Below, one piece after another: positions 44,203 to 52,795 of a stretch of DNA of 64,000 nt; the stretch's first letter is position 1; every line of letters starts with the position of its first letter. The position numbers were made by a program, and so were the translations under genes. This DNA comes from Bin76 sp963665765 (lineage in GTDB: Bacteria; Actinomycetota; Acidimicrobiia; Spongiisociales; ZC4RG35). Location: contig OY762464.1 in the NCBI GenBank assembly GCA_963665765.1, positions 1,550,001-1,614,000 of the forward strand, given 5' to 3'. Below the pieces are notes generated by a model. The model searched no databases. It saw only the letters and a list, made by a program, of their open reading frames with translations, and had not been told where the DNA came from.

Positions 44203-45033
44203 ATGGCTGACACGGATGCGCATATCGATATCTACACAGCGGGTGACGGGGCCGTCGACAGATCACGTCTCGAACACCTAACCGAGATCTTTCACCCCAC
44301 GACGGCGGCCTTGCTTGACCGCGTCGGCGTCGATCGCGGCAGCGCCTGCATAGATGTGGGTTGCGGGATTGGAGGGGTGACGTATGAACTTGCCCGGCGC
44401 GTCGGTCGGGATGGCCGCGTCGTCGGTTTGGACATAGACGATCCTCGGATCGAGGAGGTGCGAAGAGAAGCATCGGCGCTGGGACTGCCGAACGTTGATT
44501 TCCAGGTGGCCGACATCCGAACTCTCTCACCCCCCAAGGAGGAGTTCGACTTGGTGTACTCGCGGTTTCTGCTTGACCATCTGGGACATCCTGCTGAAGT
44601 TGTGAACACAATGTGCCAAATGCTCAAGCCGGGTGGCGTTCTGGTGGCGGAGTGCACCGACTACACCGGTTGGTACTGCTATCCCCGCCTCGCTGCTTTC
44701 GACAGGGCGGTGGAACTCGCTTCGCAAGAGCGGCGACGCGCCGGCGGGTACCCGGACGTTGGAGCAAGGCTCCCCGTCATCTTCCTGGACGCCGGACTTG
44801 TCGAGGTGCAGATGAACATCTTCCAGCATATGGAGCTTGCGGGAGTGTTCAAGTCATGGGTGCTTGCGAGTTTGACACCGGATCGCACGCAGTGGATGGT
44901 TGCTCTGGGAATCGCGGACGAGGCTGAGGTCGAGTCCGTCCTGGCCGAGGTCACGAGCCATGTCGAGAACCCGAGGACAACGATGGGAACGCCGCGCGTC
45001 GTTCAGTGCTGGGGCTCCAAGCCTGTCGAATGA
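44203..45033 (+). CDS. SAM-dependent methyltransferase
   Basis: 276 aa class I methyltransferase from ATG 44203. Motif I is CIDVGCGIGGVTYELA (near residue 50), the acidic residue closing SAM binding is in VVGLDIDD, and DLVYSRFLLDHLGHP with LKPGGVLVAECTD marks the Methyltransf_11/UbiE-like fold. The C-terminal part carries no recognisable acceptor domain. It has no functional partner nearby and lies just after the decayed nitroreductase copy, so it may belong to a small exchange region. The acceptor is unknown. Confidence 0.82.
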   Translation: MADTDAHIDIYTAGDGAVDRSRLEHLTEIFHPTTAALLDRVGVDRGSACIDVGCGIGGVTYELARRVGRDGRVVGLDIDDPRIEEVRREASALGLPNVDFQVADIRTLSPPKEEFDLVYSRFLLDHLGHPAEVVNTMCQMLKPGGVLVAECTDYTGWYCYPRLAAFDRAVELASQERRRAGGYPDVGARLPVIFLDAGLVEVQMNIFQHMELAGVFKSWVLASLTPDRTQWMVALGIADEAEVESVLAEVTSHVENPRTTMGTPRVVQCWGSKPVE

Positions 45034-45084
45034 CGTGCTCAGAAATCGGTTTTTCAAAGGCTTGGTCAGGTCGGCTGGTAGGTT

Positions 45085-46098
45085 TTACCTCGGTATTTTG
45101 CCGAACAGGCCTTCGTAGGTTGATATGGCGGCCCGGTCGGTGAAGCCGGCCACGTAGTCGACCGCCCTCACCTGAGCGGGGTCGCTTGGCAAGCCGAATT
45201 CGGAAGGCAGGTGGTCGGGGTTTCGGATGTAGTGCTCCACCAGGGCGGTGATGACCCCGACCGCCCACCGGTGGTCTCTCATGCGGTCGGGGCTTTGGTA
45301 AACCCGTTCGAACATCATGGTCCGGAATTCGGTCATCACCGCCAGGGACGGCGGATCCATCGACACCGTTCCGGTCCGGGCCGACTCCTCGATCACGGTG
45401 CGGGTCATGGAAGAGATCCACCTGTCGGGCGGGCCGAATCGAGCCAGCATGTCGGCCGGGATGTCCTGTGGCGAGAGAGCGTTGTTACGGAAGGCGTCGT
45501 CGAGATCGTGAGTGAGATAAGCGATCCGATCCGCGAATCGGCACAGCATTCCCTCGGGGGTGCTGGGCCCCGGGTCGATGCGCCAAGTGTGACCTCGAAT
45601 ACCATCCAGGGTTTCGAAGGTGAGATTGAGCGGCTCCAGGATGTTCAGCAGCCGTATCCCGTGGGCGGCGTGATGCCACTCGCCCTTCTCCACGTAGGGA
45701 GACAGGGCTTCTTCGCCGACATGGCCAAAGGGGGAATGGCCGATATCGTGGCCCAGACAGATCGCCTCGGTCAGACTTTCGTTGAGTCCCAGGGCCACGG
45801 CCAGGGATCGCCCGATCTGGGCCACGTGGATGGTGTGGGTCAGACGGGTGATCACGTGGTCGCCGGGTGGGTCGGGGAAGACCTGGGTCTTGTTGCGCAG
45901 TCGGCGGAAGGCCTTGGAGAACAGCAAGCGATCCCGGTCGATCTGGAAAGGTGTCAGCAGGTCGTCATCCGGCTCGGCAACCGACCTTCCCCGGGAACGC
46001 ACCGAGCGGGTGGCGACGGGGGACAGTGACTCTTCCGCCAGTTGGCGGTGGGAGCGGTTACGGATCCGAATGGATAGCTCGTCCGATTGTGCTGTCAT
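45085..46098 (-). CDS. dgt: Deoxyguanosinetriphosphate triphosphohydrolase-like protein (HD domain)
   Basis: About 337 aa from ATG 46098, with a strong GGGAGGGAGGAC ribosome site; the longer frame to 46269 is a shadow of dnaX. The HD-domain metal ligands are visible: His88 in RLTHTIH, His117-Asp118 in LGHDIGHSPFGH and the late Asp in YLTHDLDDAFR. The N-terminal RDRLLFSKAFRRLRNKTQVF segment is the dNTPase signature. It controls dNTP pools by cleaving dNTPs to nucleoside plus triphosphate. It is divergent from dnaX with 91 bp between. Confidence 0.93.
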   Translation of the reverse strand: MTAQSDELSIRIRNRSHRQLAEESLSPVATRSVRSRGRSVAEPDDDLLTPFQIDRDRLLFSKAFRRLRNKTQVFPDPPGDHVITRLTHTIHVAQIGRSLAVALGLNESLTEAICLGHDIGHSPFGHVGEEALSPYVEKGEWHHAAHGIRLLNILEPLNLTFETLDGIRGHTWRIDPGPSTPEGMLCRFADRIAYLTHDLDDAFRNNALSPQDIPADMLARFGPPDRWISSMTRTVIEESARTGTVSMDPPSLAVMTEFRTMMFERVYQSPDRMRDHRWAVGVITALVEHYIRNPDHLPSEFGLPSDPAQVRAVDYVAGFTDRAAISTYEGLFGKIPR

Positions 46099-46189
46099 GT
46101 CCTCCCTCCCTTCTGGTGTGGCCTCGGGGGATGCTTTGGGTGCGCTCCTCGGGCATGATGTTCGTGGTCGAATATACCATTCGGAGCGT

Positions 46190-48079
46190 ATGAACCACCG
46201 CGCGCTATATCGCAAATACCGGCCGCAGGTTTTTGGGCAGGTGATCGGCCAGGGGCATGTGACCCGCACCCTGGTCCGGGAGGCGAGGGAGAGGCGGGTG
46301 GCCCACGCCTATCTCTTCGCCGGTCCCAGAGGGACGGGGAAGACCTCCACCGCTCGCATTCTGGCCAAAGCAATCAACTGCGAGGATCCCCGCCCCGACG
46401 GTGAGCCATGCGACCGCTGCGCCACCTGCGGGGCCATCACCGCCGGCAGTTCGATGGATGTCCAGGAGTTGGACGCGGCCTCTCACAACTCGGTGGAGAA
46501 CATCCGGGAGATTCGGGTGCAGGTCACGATGGTGGCGGCGGGTCCCTCCGCTCATCGGGTGTTCATTCTCGATGAGGCGCACATGCTTTCTGCCGCCGCC
46601 TGCAACGCACTGCTGAAAACCCTGGAGGAACCACCCCCCAACGTCCATTTCATCCTGGCCACCACCGAGCCCTACAAGCTGCTGGACACGATCCGCTCCC
46701 GCAGCCAGCGCTTTGACTTTCATCCTGTGCCCGCGGAGGTGCTCACCTCTCATCTGCGGTGGGTAGCCGAACAGGAAGGGTACGAGGTAGCCGAGAGAGG
46801 TCTGGAGACCATCTCCCGTCATGCCCAGGGGAGCGTGCGGGATTCGTTGAGTCTTTTGGAGCAGGTAGCCGCCTTGGGTGATGGGAAGGTGAGTCCCGAG
46901 GGTGTGGAGCAAGCGCTGGGCGTGGCGAACCCCGAGACATTGACCGACTTGGCCCGGGCGGTGGCGGATCGGGACGCGCCCGCGGTGTTGTCGCTGGTGG
47001 CCCGTCTCGACCGAGGAGGGGTGAACCTCCGGTCTTTCATTTCTGACGCAATCGGGTTTTTTCGGGGGGCCTACTTGGCGCATCATCTCACCGGCCCGTC
47101 CGCGGTGTTCGACGAGCCGACGGAAGTGGTCGAAGACTGGAGGAAGACCGCTGATCTGCTGGGGGTTTCCGAGGTCAACCGGGTGCTCGACCAATTGGGC
47201 GATGCCCTGATCAAGATACGGGAAGGCCGGGAAGAACGCCTTATGCTGGAAATGGCGCTGCTCTGGATAGTCCGTCCGGAGACCTCGGTTCATCCGGTGG
47301 CGCTTCTGAAGAGAGTTGAGGCGTTGGAGGCCCTGGTCAAAGGGGGCCGGGCGGTGGCCGACTCGGGCGGGGCGGTCGATCTCCCGACTCCGTTGCCGGC
47401 CGCGGTCCAACCCAGGCCGGCCATTCCCGCCGGACCGTCCCGACCGCCGGCCGATCGCAGACAGCCCACTCCGGCCGGTCCTTCCCCGCCGCCCCCCGCC
47501 CCCGGTCCGTCGCCTGCTGGCCCACCCGATTCCGGGCCCCTCACCTTCGAGCGATTACAAGACCTCTGGCCCAAGGTGGTGGGGGCCTTCGGGGGAATGG
47601 ACGGGGCTCTTCTGCGTCCCACCATCCCGGTGGCTTTACAGGGCGGACGGTTGGTGATCGACTGCTCCGACACCTTCCGACGAGACCGGCTGGAAGATAG
47701 AAACGCCCCCGGCCGGATACGCGACGAACTCGAGAAGCTCTCCGGCGAAAGAATCCGGGTGGAGTTCGTGGTGCAAGACCGGGACGAAGCCTCTCTGCCG
47801 GCCCCCGGCAGGACAGAAGCGACGCCATCCCCTCCCTCGGATCCCCTGCCCGAGACCGAGGCGGGCGGCGCCCCGTCAACCAACTCCGAACCGAAGAAAA
47901 ACGAGAACCGGGTGTCCACGGAGGATCGGCAGGACGAAGCGGCCGTCCCCGATCCCCCGAATGCGGAAGAGGAAGAGGACCATAAGGATCCCGAAGAGGG
48001 GGACTTCGCCGCCTTTTTCGAAGCGGCGGAGATCTCGGTCACCGAGGTGAAGCGCCCTTCGGGCCCCAGCCTTTTCTAG
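46190..48079 (+). CDS. dnaX: DNA polymerase III subunits gamma/tau
   Basis: About 629 aa from ATG 46190 (GGAG just upstream); the frame further left is the dgt shadow. It is the clamp-loader ATPase. Walker A is GPRGTGKTS (45-53), the zinc module has Cys64, Cys74, Cys77 and Cys80, Walker B is FILDEAHML, and the arginine-finger segment is RSRSQRFDF. After the collar domain (about 370) come a Pro-rich linker and an acidic C-terminus (about 550-629). I see no convincing -1 slippery heptamer for a short gamma form. recR normally follows, but here a Fic gene lies between. Confidence 0.95.
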   Translation: MNHRALYRKYRPQVFGQVIGQGHVTRTLVREARERRVAHAYLFAGPRGTGKTSTARILAKAINCEDPRPDGEPCDRCATCGAITAGSSMDVQELDAASHNSVENIREIRVQVTMVAAGPSAHRVFILDEAHMLSAAACNALLKTLEEPPPNVHFILATTEPYKLLDTIRSRSQRFDFHPVPAEVLTSHLRWVAEQEGYEVAERGLETISRHAQGSVRDSLSLLEQVAALGDGKVSPEGVEQALGVANPETLTDLARAVADRDAPAVLSLVARLDRGGVNLRSFISDAIGFFRGAYLAHHLTGPSAVFDEPTEVVEDWRKTADLLGVSEVNRVLDQLGDALIKIREGREERLMLEMALLWIVRPETSVHPVALLKRVEALEALVKGGRAVADSGGAVDLPTPLPAAVQPRPAIPAGPSRPPADRRQPTPAGPSPPPPAPGPSPAGPPDSGPLTFERLQDLWPKVVGAFGGMDGALLRPTIPVALQGGRLVIDCSDTFRRDRLEDRNAPGRIRDELEKLSGERIRVEFVVQDRDEASLPAPGRTEATPSPPSDPLPETEAGGAPSTNSEPKKNENRVSTEDRQDEAAVPDPPNAEEEEDHKDPEEGDFAAFFEAAEISVTEVKRPSGPSLF

Positions 48080-48166
48080 CGCTAACCCGAGGTATTCCGT
48101 TTCTGTCTCCTGCTGAGGGCGGTCGCCATCACTCCGGTAGAAAAAGCGGTGCCCAAGCGGGCCAGC

Positions 48167-49318
48167 TCAGATGGAATCTTCTTCAAGGGCCTTCATAACC
48201 TCTGCGGCGATGAAGCGACGCTGTCGCCGGGGGCCCGGGTCAATCTCAGTGAGTATGCCCAGATCTTTCAAGGAATCCAGCAATCGGAGGGCAGTGGACC
48301 GTATCACCTCAAGCTTCGTGGTTACTCGACGGGCATTGATAATCGGATTGGCTATCAAGGAGTCAACCAGGCTTACAGCCTGGCTCCGAGTGGATTCTAT
48401 GACTCGAACTCGGTACCTCTCGCGTAGATCCAGCAGGCGCTCCGCTCGGAGCAAAGCGTCATTCGCCTGTGTTTCGACTCCCCTCAGATAGAAGCGAAGC
48501 CAACCGTCGAGGTCACCTTTTTCTCGCACTCCTTGAAGTCTCGAGTAGTATTCGTCTCGATGCCTCTCCAAGTAGGAGGACAGGTAGAGCAGGGGTTGGG
48601 GAAGCCGGTCTCTGATCACTAGATGAAACACGATCAGAAGCCGCCCCATCCTCCCATTGCCATCGAGAAATGGATGGATGGTCTCGAACTGATAGTGCAG
48701 CAACCCACTTTGAACCAGTATCGGCATGGCGCGGTTCTCGTGAACAAAGCGTTCCCAGTCCGAAAGCAAGTGATTTATTTCACCGGGGGGAGGTGGGACG
48801 AAGGAGGCGGTGTTGAGGTTTGAGCCTGGGGGTCCGATCCAGTTTTGCGAGGTTCGGATTTCTCCCGGTTGGCGTTCTTTGCCGCGCACGCCACTGAGCA
48901 GGATGGCATGCATTTCGCGGATCAGGCGAAGGCTAAAGGGAAGGTGATTGAGACCGTCAAGGCCTCTTTCCATGGCCAGCACGTAGTTGAAGACTTCTTC
49001 GATGTCCGGGTTGTGGTCTTTTTCTTCCGCTTCGGCTTCCAGTACGCCCAACAGGCTTGCTTGAGTTCCTTCGATCCGCGCGGAGGACAAGGCCTCTCTA
49101 AGAAGATAAGGTCGGATAAGAAGGTGCGGGTTGGGAAGCAGTCGACCAGCCCCGGCCAGACGACCCAAGGCCGCCTCGGCATCGGTCAGACGTAGGACGG
49201 TGTCCGGCGCCAGTTCAACCGACTGAGGCAATGGTCGGGAATAATAAGCCTGATACGCCTTGCCCGGGACCCAACGCACCTCGCCAAAGGTGGTGTCTAC
49301 ATATTGATCGGCATCCAT
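48167..49318 (-). CDS. Fic-family protein (class II, N-terminal inhibitory helix)
   Basis: About 383 aa from ATG 49318; the frame running up to 49462 is made by the repeats and is not part of the gene. The Fic core motif HPFLDGNGRMGR (215-226) is complete, with catalytic His215, so it should transfer AMP or another nucleotide monophosphate to a protein hydroxyl. An inhibitory (S/T)xxxE(G/N) motif is present N-terminally as SARIEG (Ser79, Glu83, Gly84), blocking activity in cis. A C-terminal winged-helix-like part (about 315-383) suggests DNA binding and autoregulation. Its target and partner are unknown; no separate antitoxin gene is visible. Confidence 0.88.
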   Translation of the reverse strand: MDADQYVDTTFGEVRWVPGKAYQAYYSRPLPQSVELAPDTVLRLTDAEAALGRLAGAGRLLPNPHLLIRPYLLREALSSARIEGTQASLLGVLEAEAEEKDHNPDIEEVFNYVLAMERGLDGLNHLPFSLRLIREMHAILLSGVRGKERQPGEIRTSQNWIGPPGSNLNTASFVPPPPGEINHLLSDWERFVHENRAMPILVQSGLLHYQFETIHPFLDGNGRMGRLLIVFHLVIRDRLPQPLLYLSSYLERHRDEYYSRLQGVREKGDLDGWLRFYLRGVETQANDALLRAERLLDLRERYRVRVIESTRSQAVSLVDSLIANPIINARRVTTKLEVIRSTALRLLDSLKDLGILTEIDPGPRRQRRFIAAEVMKALEEDSI

Positions 49319-49333
49319 CCGGCTTTCATGGTA

Positions 49334-49460
49334 GTTGACTGTTGCGGATATCGGGGGTTTGTGAAACAGTGGGAGGGGCACCGTTGCGTTTCTGAAACAG
49401 TGGATGGTTGACTGTTGCGGATATCGGGGGTTTGTGAAACAGTGGGAGGGGCACCGTTGC
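49334..49460. repeat. Perfect 54-bp direct repeat, period 73 bp, upstream of the Fic gene
   Basis: 49334-49387 and 49407-49460 are identical over 54 bases (starting GTTGACTGTTGCGGATATCG). The 19-base spacer contains a small palindrome, GTTTC-T-GAAAC. The array lies in the 248-bp gap between the leftward Fic start and the rightward recR start, so it overlaps the likely Fic promoter. Confidence 0.9.
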
Positions 49461-49476
49461 ATTTGTGAAATGGTTC
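49358..49476. promoter_or_regulatory. Four phased copies of a 15-bp motif (putative operators)
   Basis: TTTGTGAAACAGTGG occurs at 49358-49372 and 49431-49445, with TTTCTGAAACAGTGG at 49389-49403 and a degenerate TTTGTGAAATGGTTC at 49462-49476. Start-to-start spacings are 31, 42 and 31 bp, close to whole helical turns, so bound proteins would face the same side. The copies lie 40-158 bp upstream of the Fic start. I infer cooperative operators, perhaps for the Fic protein's own winged-helix domain. Confidence 0.5.
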
Positions 49477-49566
49477 AGACAACCGTTGAGGGGTCGCAGT
49501 GATCTGGGCGCCCTCGGATAGAGAGATTCCCACAGGCTGTCCCATTTTCTCAATACCCTGGGGTAG

Positions 49567-50166
49567 ATGATGAAATTCGAGGTCCCCGTCCAGAGGGTGA
49601 TAGACGAGTTCGCCAGGTTGCCGGGGATCGGGGCCAAGACCGCTCAGCGTCTGACCTTTCATCTCATGTCTCTACCCAGAGAAGCAGCCGAGCGCCTGGG
49701 CGAGGCGATTCTGGACATGACTGAACAGGTGAAGCACTGTGTCCGCTGTTTCAACCTCACCTCCGGGGAATTGTGCTCCATCTGCAGCGACGCGCGGCGG
49801 GACCACACCCTGGTGTGTGTGGTGGAAAGACCCCAGGATATTTCGGTGATCGAGCGTACCAACGAGTTTCGGGGCAGGTATCACGTTCTGGGTGGCGCCC
49901 TTTCGCCGTTGCGGGGAATGGGTCCCGAGCAATTGCGCATTCCCGAGCTGGAGAGGCGGGTGGAAAGCGAGGGGATCGTCGAGTTGGTGATGGCCACCAA
50001 TCCCACCCTGGAGGGGGACGCCACCGCGCTCTACCTGGCCCGCGTTTTCCAGTCCCACGACCTGCGGATTACCCGCTTGGCCTCGGGACTGCCGGTGGGA
50101 GGAGACCTCGACTACGCCGATGCCATAACCCTGGGCCGGGCACTGACCGGCCGTCGGCAGATGTAG
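49567..50166 (+). CDS. recR: Recombination protein RecR
   Basis: 199 aa, the standard length, from ATG 49567 (the second codon is also ATG). It acts with RecF/RecO in loading RecA at gaps. The N-terminal helix-hairpin-helix is FARLPGIGAKTAQRLTFH. The zinc finger has Cys58, Cys61, Cys70 and Cys73, and the Toprim domain shows VCVVERPQDISVIERTNEFRG. The C-terminus ends ITRLASGLPVGGDLDYAD, as usual. In most genomes it sits directly after dnaX and ybaB; here both neighbours are separated by the Fic island and ybaB is missing. Confidence 0.96.
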   Translation: MMKFEVPVQRVIDEFARLPGIGAKTAQRLTFHLMSLPREAAERLGEAILDMTEQVKHCVRCFNLTSGELCSICSDARRDHTLVCVVERPQDISVIERTNEFRGRYHVLGGALSPLRGMGPEQLRIPELERRVESEGIVELVMATNPTLEGDATALYLARVFQSHDLRITRLASGLPVGGDLDYADAITLGRALTGRRQM

Positions 50167-50192
50167 ACCTGCGCCGGGTGGAGGCGTAGGTC
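50166..50192 (+). terminator. Hairpin at the recR stop
   Basis: GACCTGCGCC (50166-50175), a 7-base loop and GGCGTAGGTC (50183-50192) pair over ten positions with one G-U. The stem begins on the last base of the recR stop codon. Only a weak U-containing tail follows, so it is a terminator-like or stabilising structure rather than a strong terminator. Confidence 0.45.
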
Positions 50193-50495
50193 GCGAAAAT
50201 CTTCCGCCAAAAACCGCGCCGGCGAGCTGGACTTTTGTCCCATCGGAATTGCACAGTGAAAGAACATAAATATCGAGGCGGTCCGGACCACCCCGATCAT
50301 CACCAGGTCTTTCCGGCGGCGATTTGACCGACGCTTACCGGATGAGCACCAAGCCAACCAACGGGAATCCCGGGGTCGGGCGAGCCCTGCGCACGCCCGA
50401 ATTTTTTCGACGGACCGGCGGCGGCGGGTCGGGAGGGAAACCCAAAAATTAAGGAGTGGGGTTTTGGGCGCCGGGGTTGGGCGAGGGAAGCGGGT
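50193..50495. other. Intergenic region after recR
   Basis: About 300 bp with no supportable gene. Small open frames here are antisense shadows with skewed composition. It separates convergent recR and the leftward amidohydrolase gene. Apart from the hairpin at its left edge I see no repeat or promoter-like structure. Confidence 0.5.
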
Positions 50496-51812
50496 TTAAC
50501 CGAGGCGGGCGGCCATTGTCTGGCGCAATCGGGCGGCGAGGGCCGAGGCATCGGCGGTTTGTAGCTCCCCGTTTCGCACCACCACCCGCCCGGCCACCAC
50601 CACGTGACGGGGACGGCGGCCCGGCCCGGCCCAGAGGAGTCCCGCCAGGGGATCGCCCACGCCGGCGTCTTCGGGTCCGGTGATGTCATAGCAACACAGG
50701 TCGGCGGCGGCGCCCGGTTCCAGATGTCCCAGTTCGGGTCGACCGAGGCCCAGGGCCGATCCGGCGGTGGCGGCTTTGAGAAGTTCCCCGGCGGTGGGGG
50801 GTCGTTTCGTGAGCCCCCCCACTTGGAGGGCCAGCCGGGCGTCGGCCAGCAGGTTGCCGGCGTCGTTGTATCCCCCGCCGCTCGTACCCAGACCCACCGT
50901 AATGCCCGCATCCATCAAAAGGCCCACCTCACAGATCCCCAGACCCATCGGGATGTCGAATCCGGGCGCGTGAGTGGCGGAGACGCGGGCGTCGGCCAGG
51001 CGAATCCGCTCTGACGGGGTTATCTCGCACAGATGGGCGATGGTGACGTCGGGTTCGATCCAACCCCATTCCTCCAGGAGGTCCAGGGGACGACGACCGC
51101 CATAACGGGCGGCGGCGCGTTCTACGTCTATCACCTCGTTGGCCTGGGTCCGACGCCGAAGTCCCCATTGTCGGGCGGCCTCGGCAAACACCGCGAAGGT
51201 CTCCTCTCCATCGGAATGAACTCCGGCCGGTCCGCAGGCAATCTGCAACAGGCCGTCGGGACTCAGCGCCGGGTAGCGGCTCATCACCGATTCCAGTCCC
51301 GCCGCCACTGCTTGGGGTGAGTCTCCCGCCGACCCGTAACCGAACACCAGCCGGGACCCCAGCCGACGGGCCGTCGCCACGGTGGCTTCCACCATGTCCA
51401 ACGGCGTCTGGTCGCCCGGCCAGGTGAAGTGATGGTCGGCGACCGTGGTCACTCCCGTCAAGAGTCCTTCCGCCAAACCGACCGCCGCCGCGGCGGCGCC
51501 GAGGTCGGGGTCGATGGCGGCCCGGCGATAGTAGCCGGCCATCGACGCCAGCCAGTCGCCCATCGGCAGATGCCGGGTGCCCGGCAAAGTGCGGAAGGCC
51601 GTTTGCAGCAGGTGGTGATGGGCGTTGACCAGCCCGGGAATCACCAAACAACCGGAGGCGTCGAGGTGTTCGGCATCCGGATCCATCTTCGGGGGCGGCG
51701 GCCCGGCAGTCACCTTCGCCACTGTGCTCCCCTCGCACACCACGGCGCCGCCGGCCAGTCTTCGGGATCCGGTCCAGACCTCTTGCGCGTTTGCGACAAC
51801 CAGCATCCCCAT
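50496..51812 (-). CDS. Amidohydrolase-family protein with altered metal site (8-oxoguanine deaminase/AtzB-like)
   Basis: 438 aa from ATG 51812. The overall sequence follows the 8-oxoguanine deaminase/hydroxyatrazine hydrolase group: the first-strand metal motif AHHHLLQTAFR (His65, His67) is intact and His260 and His281 are present. Two usual ligands are missing. The strand-5 HxxE motif (normally THLAE) reads TQANE (Gln223, Glu226) and the strand-8 Asp (normally VDGSASND) is Ser311 in GTSGGGYND. The normal one-metal deaminase chemistry is therefore doubtful; it may be a non-catalytic or re-purposed homologue. It is divergent, by 32 bp, from a creatininase-family gene. Confidence 0.82.
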   Translation of the reverse strand: MGMLVVANAQEVWTGSRRLAGGAVVCEGSTVAKVTAGPPPPKMDPDAEHLDASGCLVIPGLVNAHHHLLQTAFRTLPGTRHLPMGDWLASMAGYYRRAAIDPDLGAAAAAVGLAEGLLTGVTTVADHHFTWPGDQTPLDMVEATVATARRLGSRLVFGYGSAGDSPQAVAAGLESVMSRYPALSPDGLLQIACGPAGVHSDGEETFAVFAEAARQWGLRRRTQANEVIDVERAAARYGGRRPLDLLEEWGWIEPDVTIAHLCEITPSERIRLADARVSATHAPGFDIPMGLGICEVGLLMDAGITVGLGTSGGGYNDAGNLLADARLALQVGGLTKRPPTAGELLKAATAGSALGLGRPELGHLEPGAAADLCCYDITGPEDAGVGDPLAGLLWAGPGRRPRHVVVAGRVVVRNGELQTADASALAARLRQTMAARLG

Positions 51813-51844
51813 GATGCTAAGAAGCGGGGTTTACCATATCTTCA

Positions 51845-52714
51845 ATGGCTGCTCCTGCTTCTCGTCGGTTCGAAGACCTGACCCTTCCCCAGGTGAGGGA
51901 AATGATCGGGCCATCCTCGATGCTGATGTTGCCGATCGGGTCGGTGGAGCAGCACGGACCCCATCTCCCGCTGACCACGGATCATCTGATCGCCAGAGAG
52001 GCGGCCGGGGCGGTGGCGAGCCGCGGTGGGGAGGAATTGGATCTGTGGCTTCTGCCCACCTTGGCGGTCTCCAAGGCCAACGAGCATGCCTGGGCGCCGG
52101 GCACCCTGTGGCTGCGGGCGAGCACTCTGCTCTCTGTGATAAATGACATCGCTTCCTCGGCGGCCCGCACCGGCGCGGGGCGTCTGGTCTTTCTCAATGC
52201 CCACGGCGGTAACACCGCTCTGTTGGTGGTGGCGTGCCGGGAGGTGCGAATCTCCCACGGAATGCAGACCTTTTTGCTGCACCCTTTCCTTCCCCCTGAT
52301 CACGGCGGACGTTCCACCTCCGCTCCGGCGGGTGAGCTCGGCATGGGAATCCATGGCGGTTACGACGAGACCTCGATGATGCTCCATCTGCGTCCCGATC
52401 TGGTGGATATGAGCCTGGCCACCCGCCGGGTCCCCGATCGACTGGCCGACAACCGTCATGTGCGTTTCGGGGGTTCGGTTCCGTTCGGCTGGACTTCCGA
52501 TGATTTCGGCCCGGACGGGCACATCGGCGATCCGACCGGCGCCAACCCCCGCCAGGGCAAGGAATTGTTCGAGGGGGCGGTGGAGATGCTGGGAGAGCAG
52601 TTGGCGGAGATAGCGACGTTCGACTTCGGGGTCCGACAGGGGAGAGAAATCAGTGGGAAAGATCAAACCGGACTCTCATCGCCCACTCGTCGGCAGGGGC
52701 AAGGGCAAGGATGA
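51845..52714 (+). CDS. Creatininase-family amidohydrolase
   Basis: 289 aa. Metal ligands of the creatininase/MftE fold are visible: PIGSVEQHGPHLPLTTD (Glu, His, Asp), NAHGGN, and GIHGGYDETSMM with a late Glu. GDPTGANPRQGKEL near the C-terminus is also typical. Members hydrolyse cyclic or linear amides (creatinine, formamidopyrimidine products) or trim mycofactocin peptide. No mycofactocin genes are nearby, so a small-molecule amide is more likely. Start ATG 51845 is 32 bp from the divergent amidohydrolase, which probably acts in the same route. Confidence 0.85.
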   Translation: MAAPASRRFEDLTLPQVREMIGPSSMLMLPIGSVEQHGPHLPLTTDHLIAREAAGAVASRGGEELDLWLLPTLAVSKANEHAWAPGTLWLRASTLLSVINDIASSAARTGAGRLVFLNAHGGNTALLVVACREVRISHGMQTFLLHPFLPPDHGGRSTSAPAGELGMGIHGGYDETSMMLHLRPDLVDMSLATRRVPDRLADNRHVRFGGSVPFGWTSDDFGPDGHIGDPTGANPRQGKELFEGAVEMLGEQLAEIATFDFGVRQGREISGKDQTGLSSPTRRQGQGQG

Positions 52715-52795
52715 CCGTATCGCTTTTCGCGAAGCTAAACTGCTAACCCGTCCGGCGCATAAGCGCCGATAGCCGCCCAACAACGATTCGAGATC

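Noticed and set aside
47896..47911. A-rich stretch in dnaX as a programmed frameshift site for the gamma form
   Set aside because: The run GAAGAAAAACG does not make a proper X-XXY-YYZ heptamer in frame, and I see no following stem with a nearby -1 stop.
49334..49460. The 54-bp repeats as a possible CRISPR array
   Set aside because: There are only two long units and one 19-base spacer, the units are too long for CRISPR repeats, and no cas genes are in the window.
49319..49462. N-terminal extension of the Fic protein through the repeats
   Set aside because: The extension encodes repeated short peptides generated by the DNA repeat. A good start (ATG 49318) precedes the conserved region, and the repeats are better explained as control DNA.
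51845..52714. Creatininase-family gene as mycofactocin MftE
   Set aside because: No mftA, mftB, mftC, mftD or mftF genes are nearby, and the neighbours are amidohydrolase and monooxygenase genes.
52753..52768. Hairpin in the creatininase-LLM gap as an integron attC site
   Set aside because: A 6-bp stem with a 4-base loop lacks the paired core sites of attC, and no integrase gene is present.
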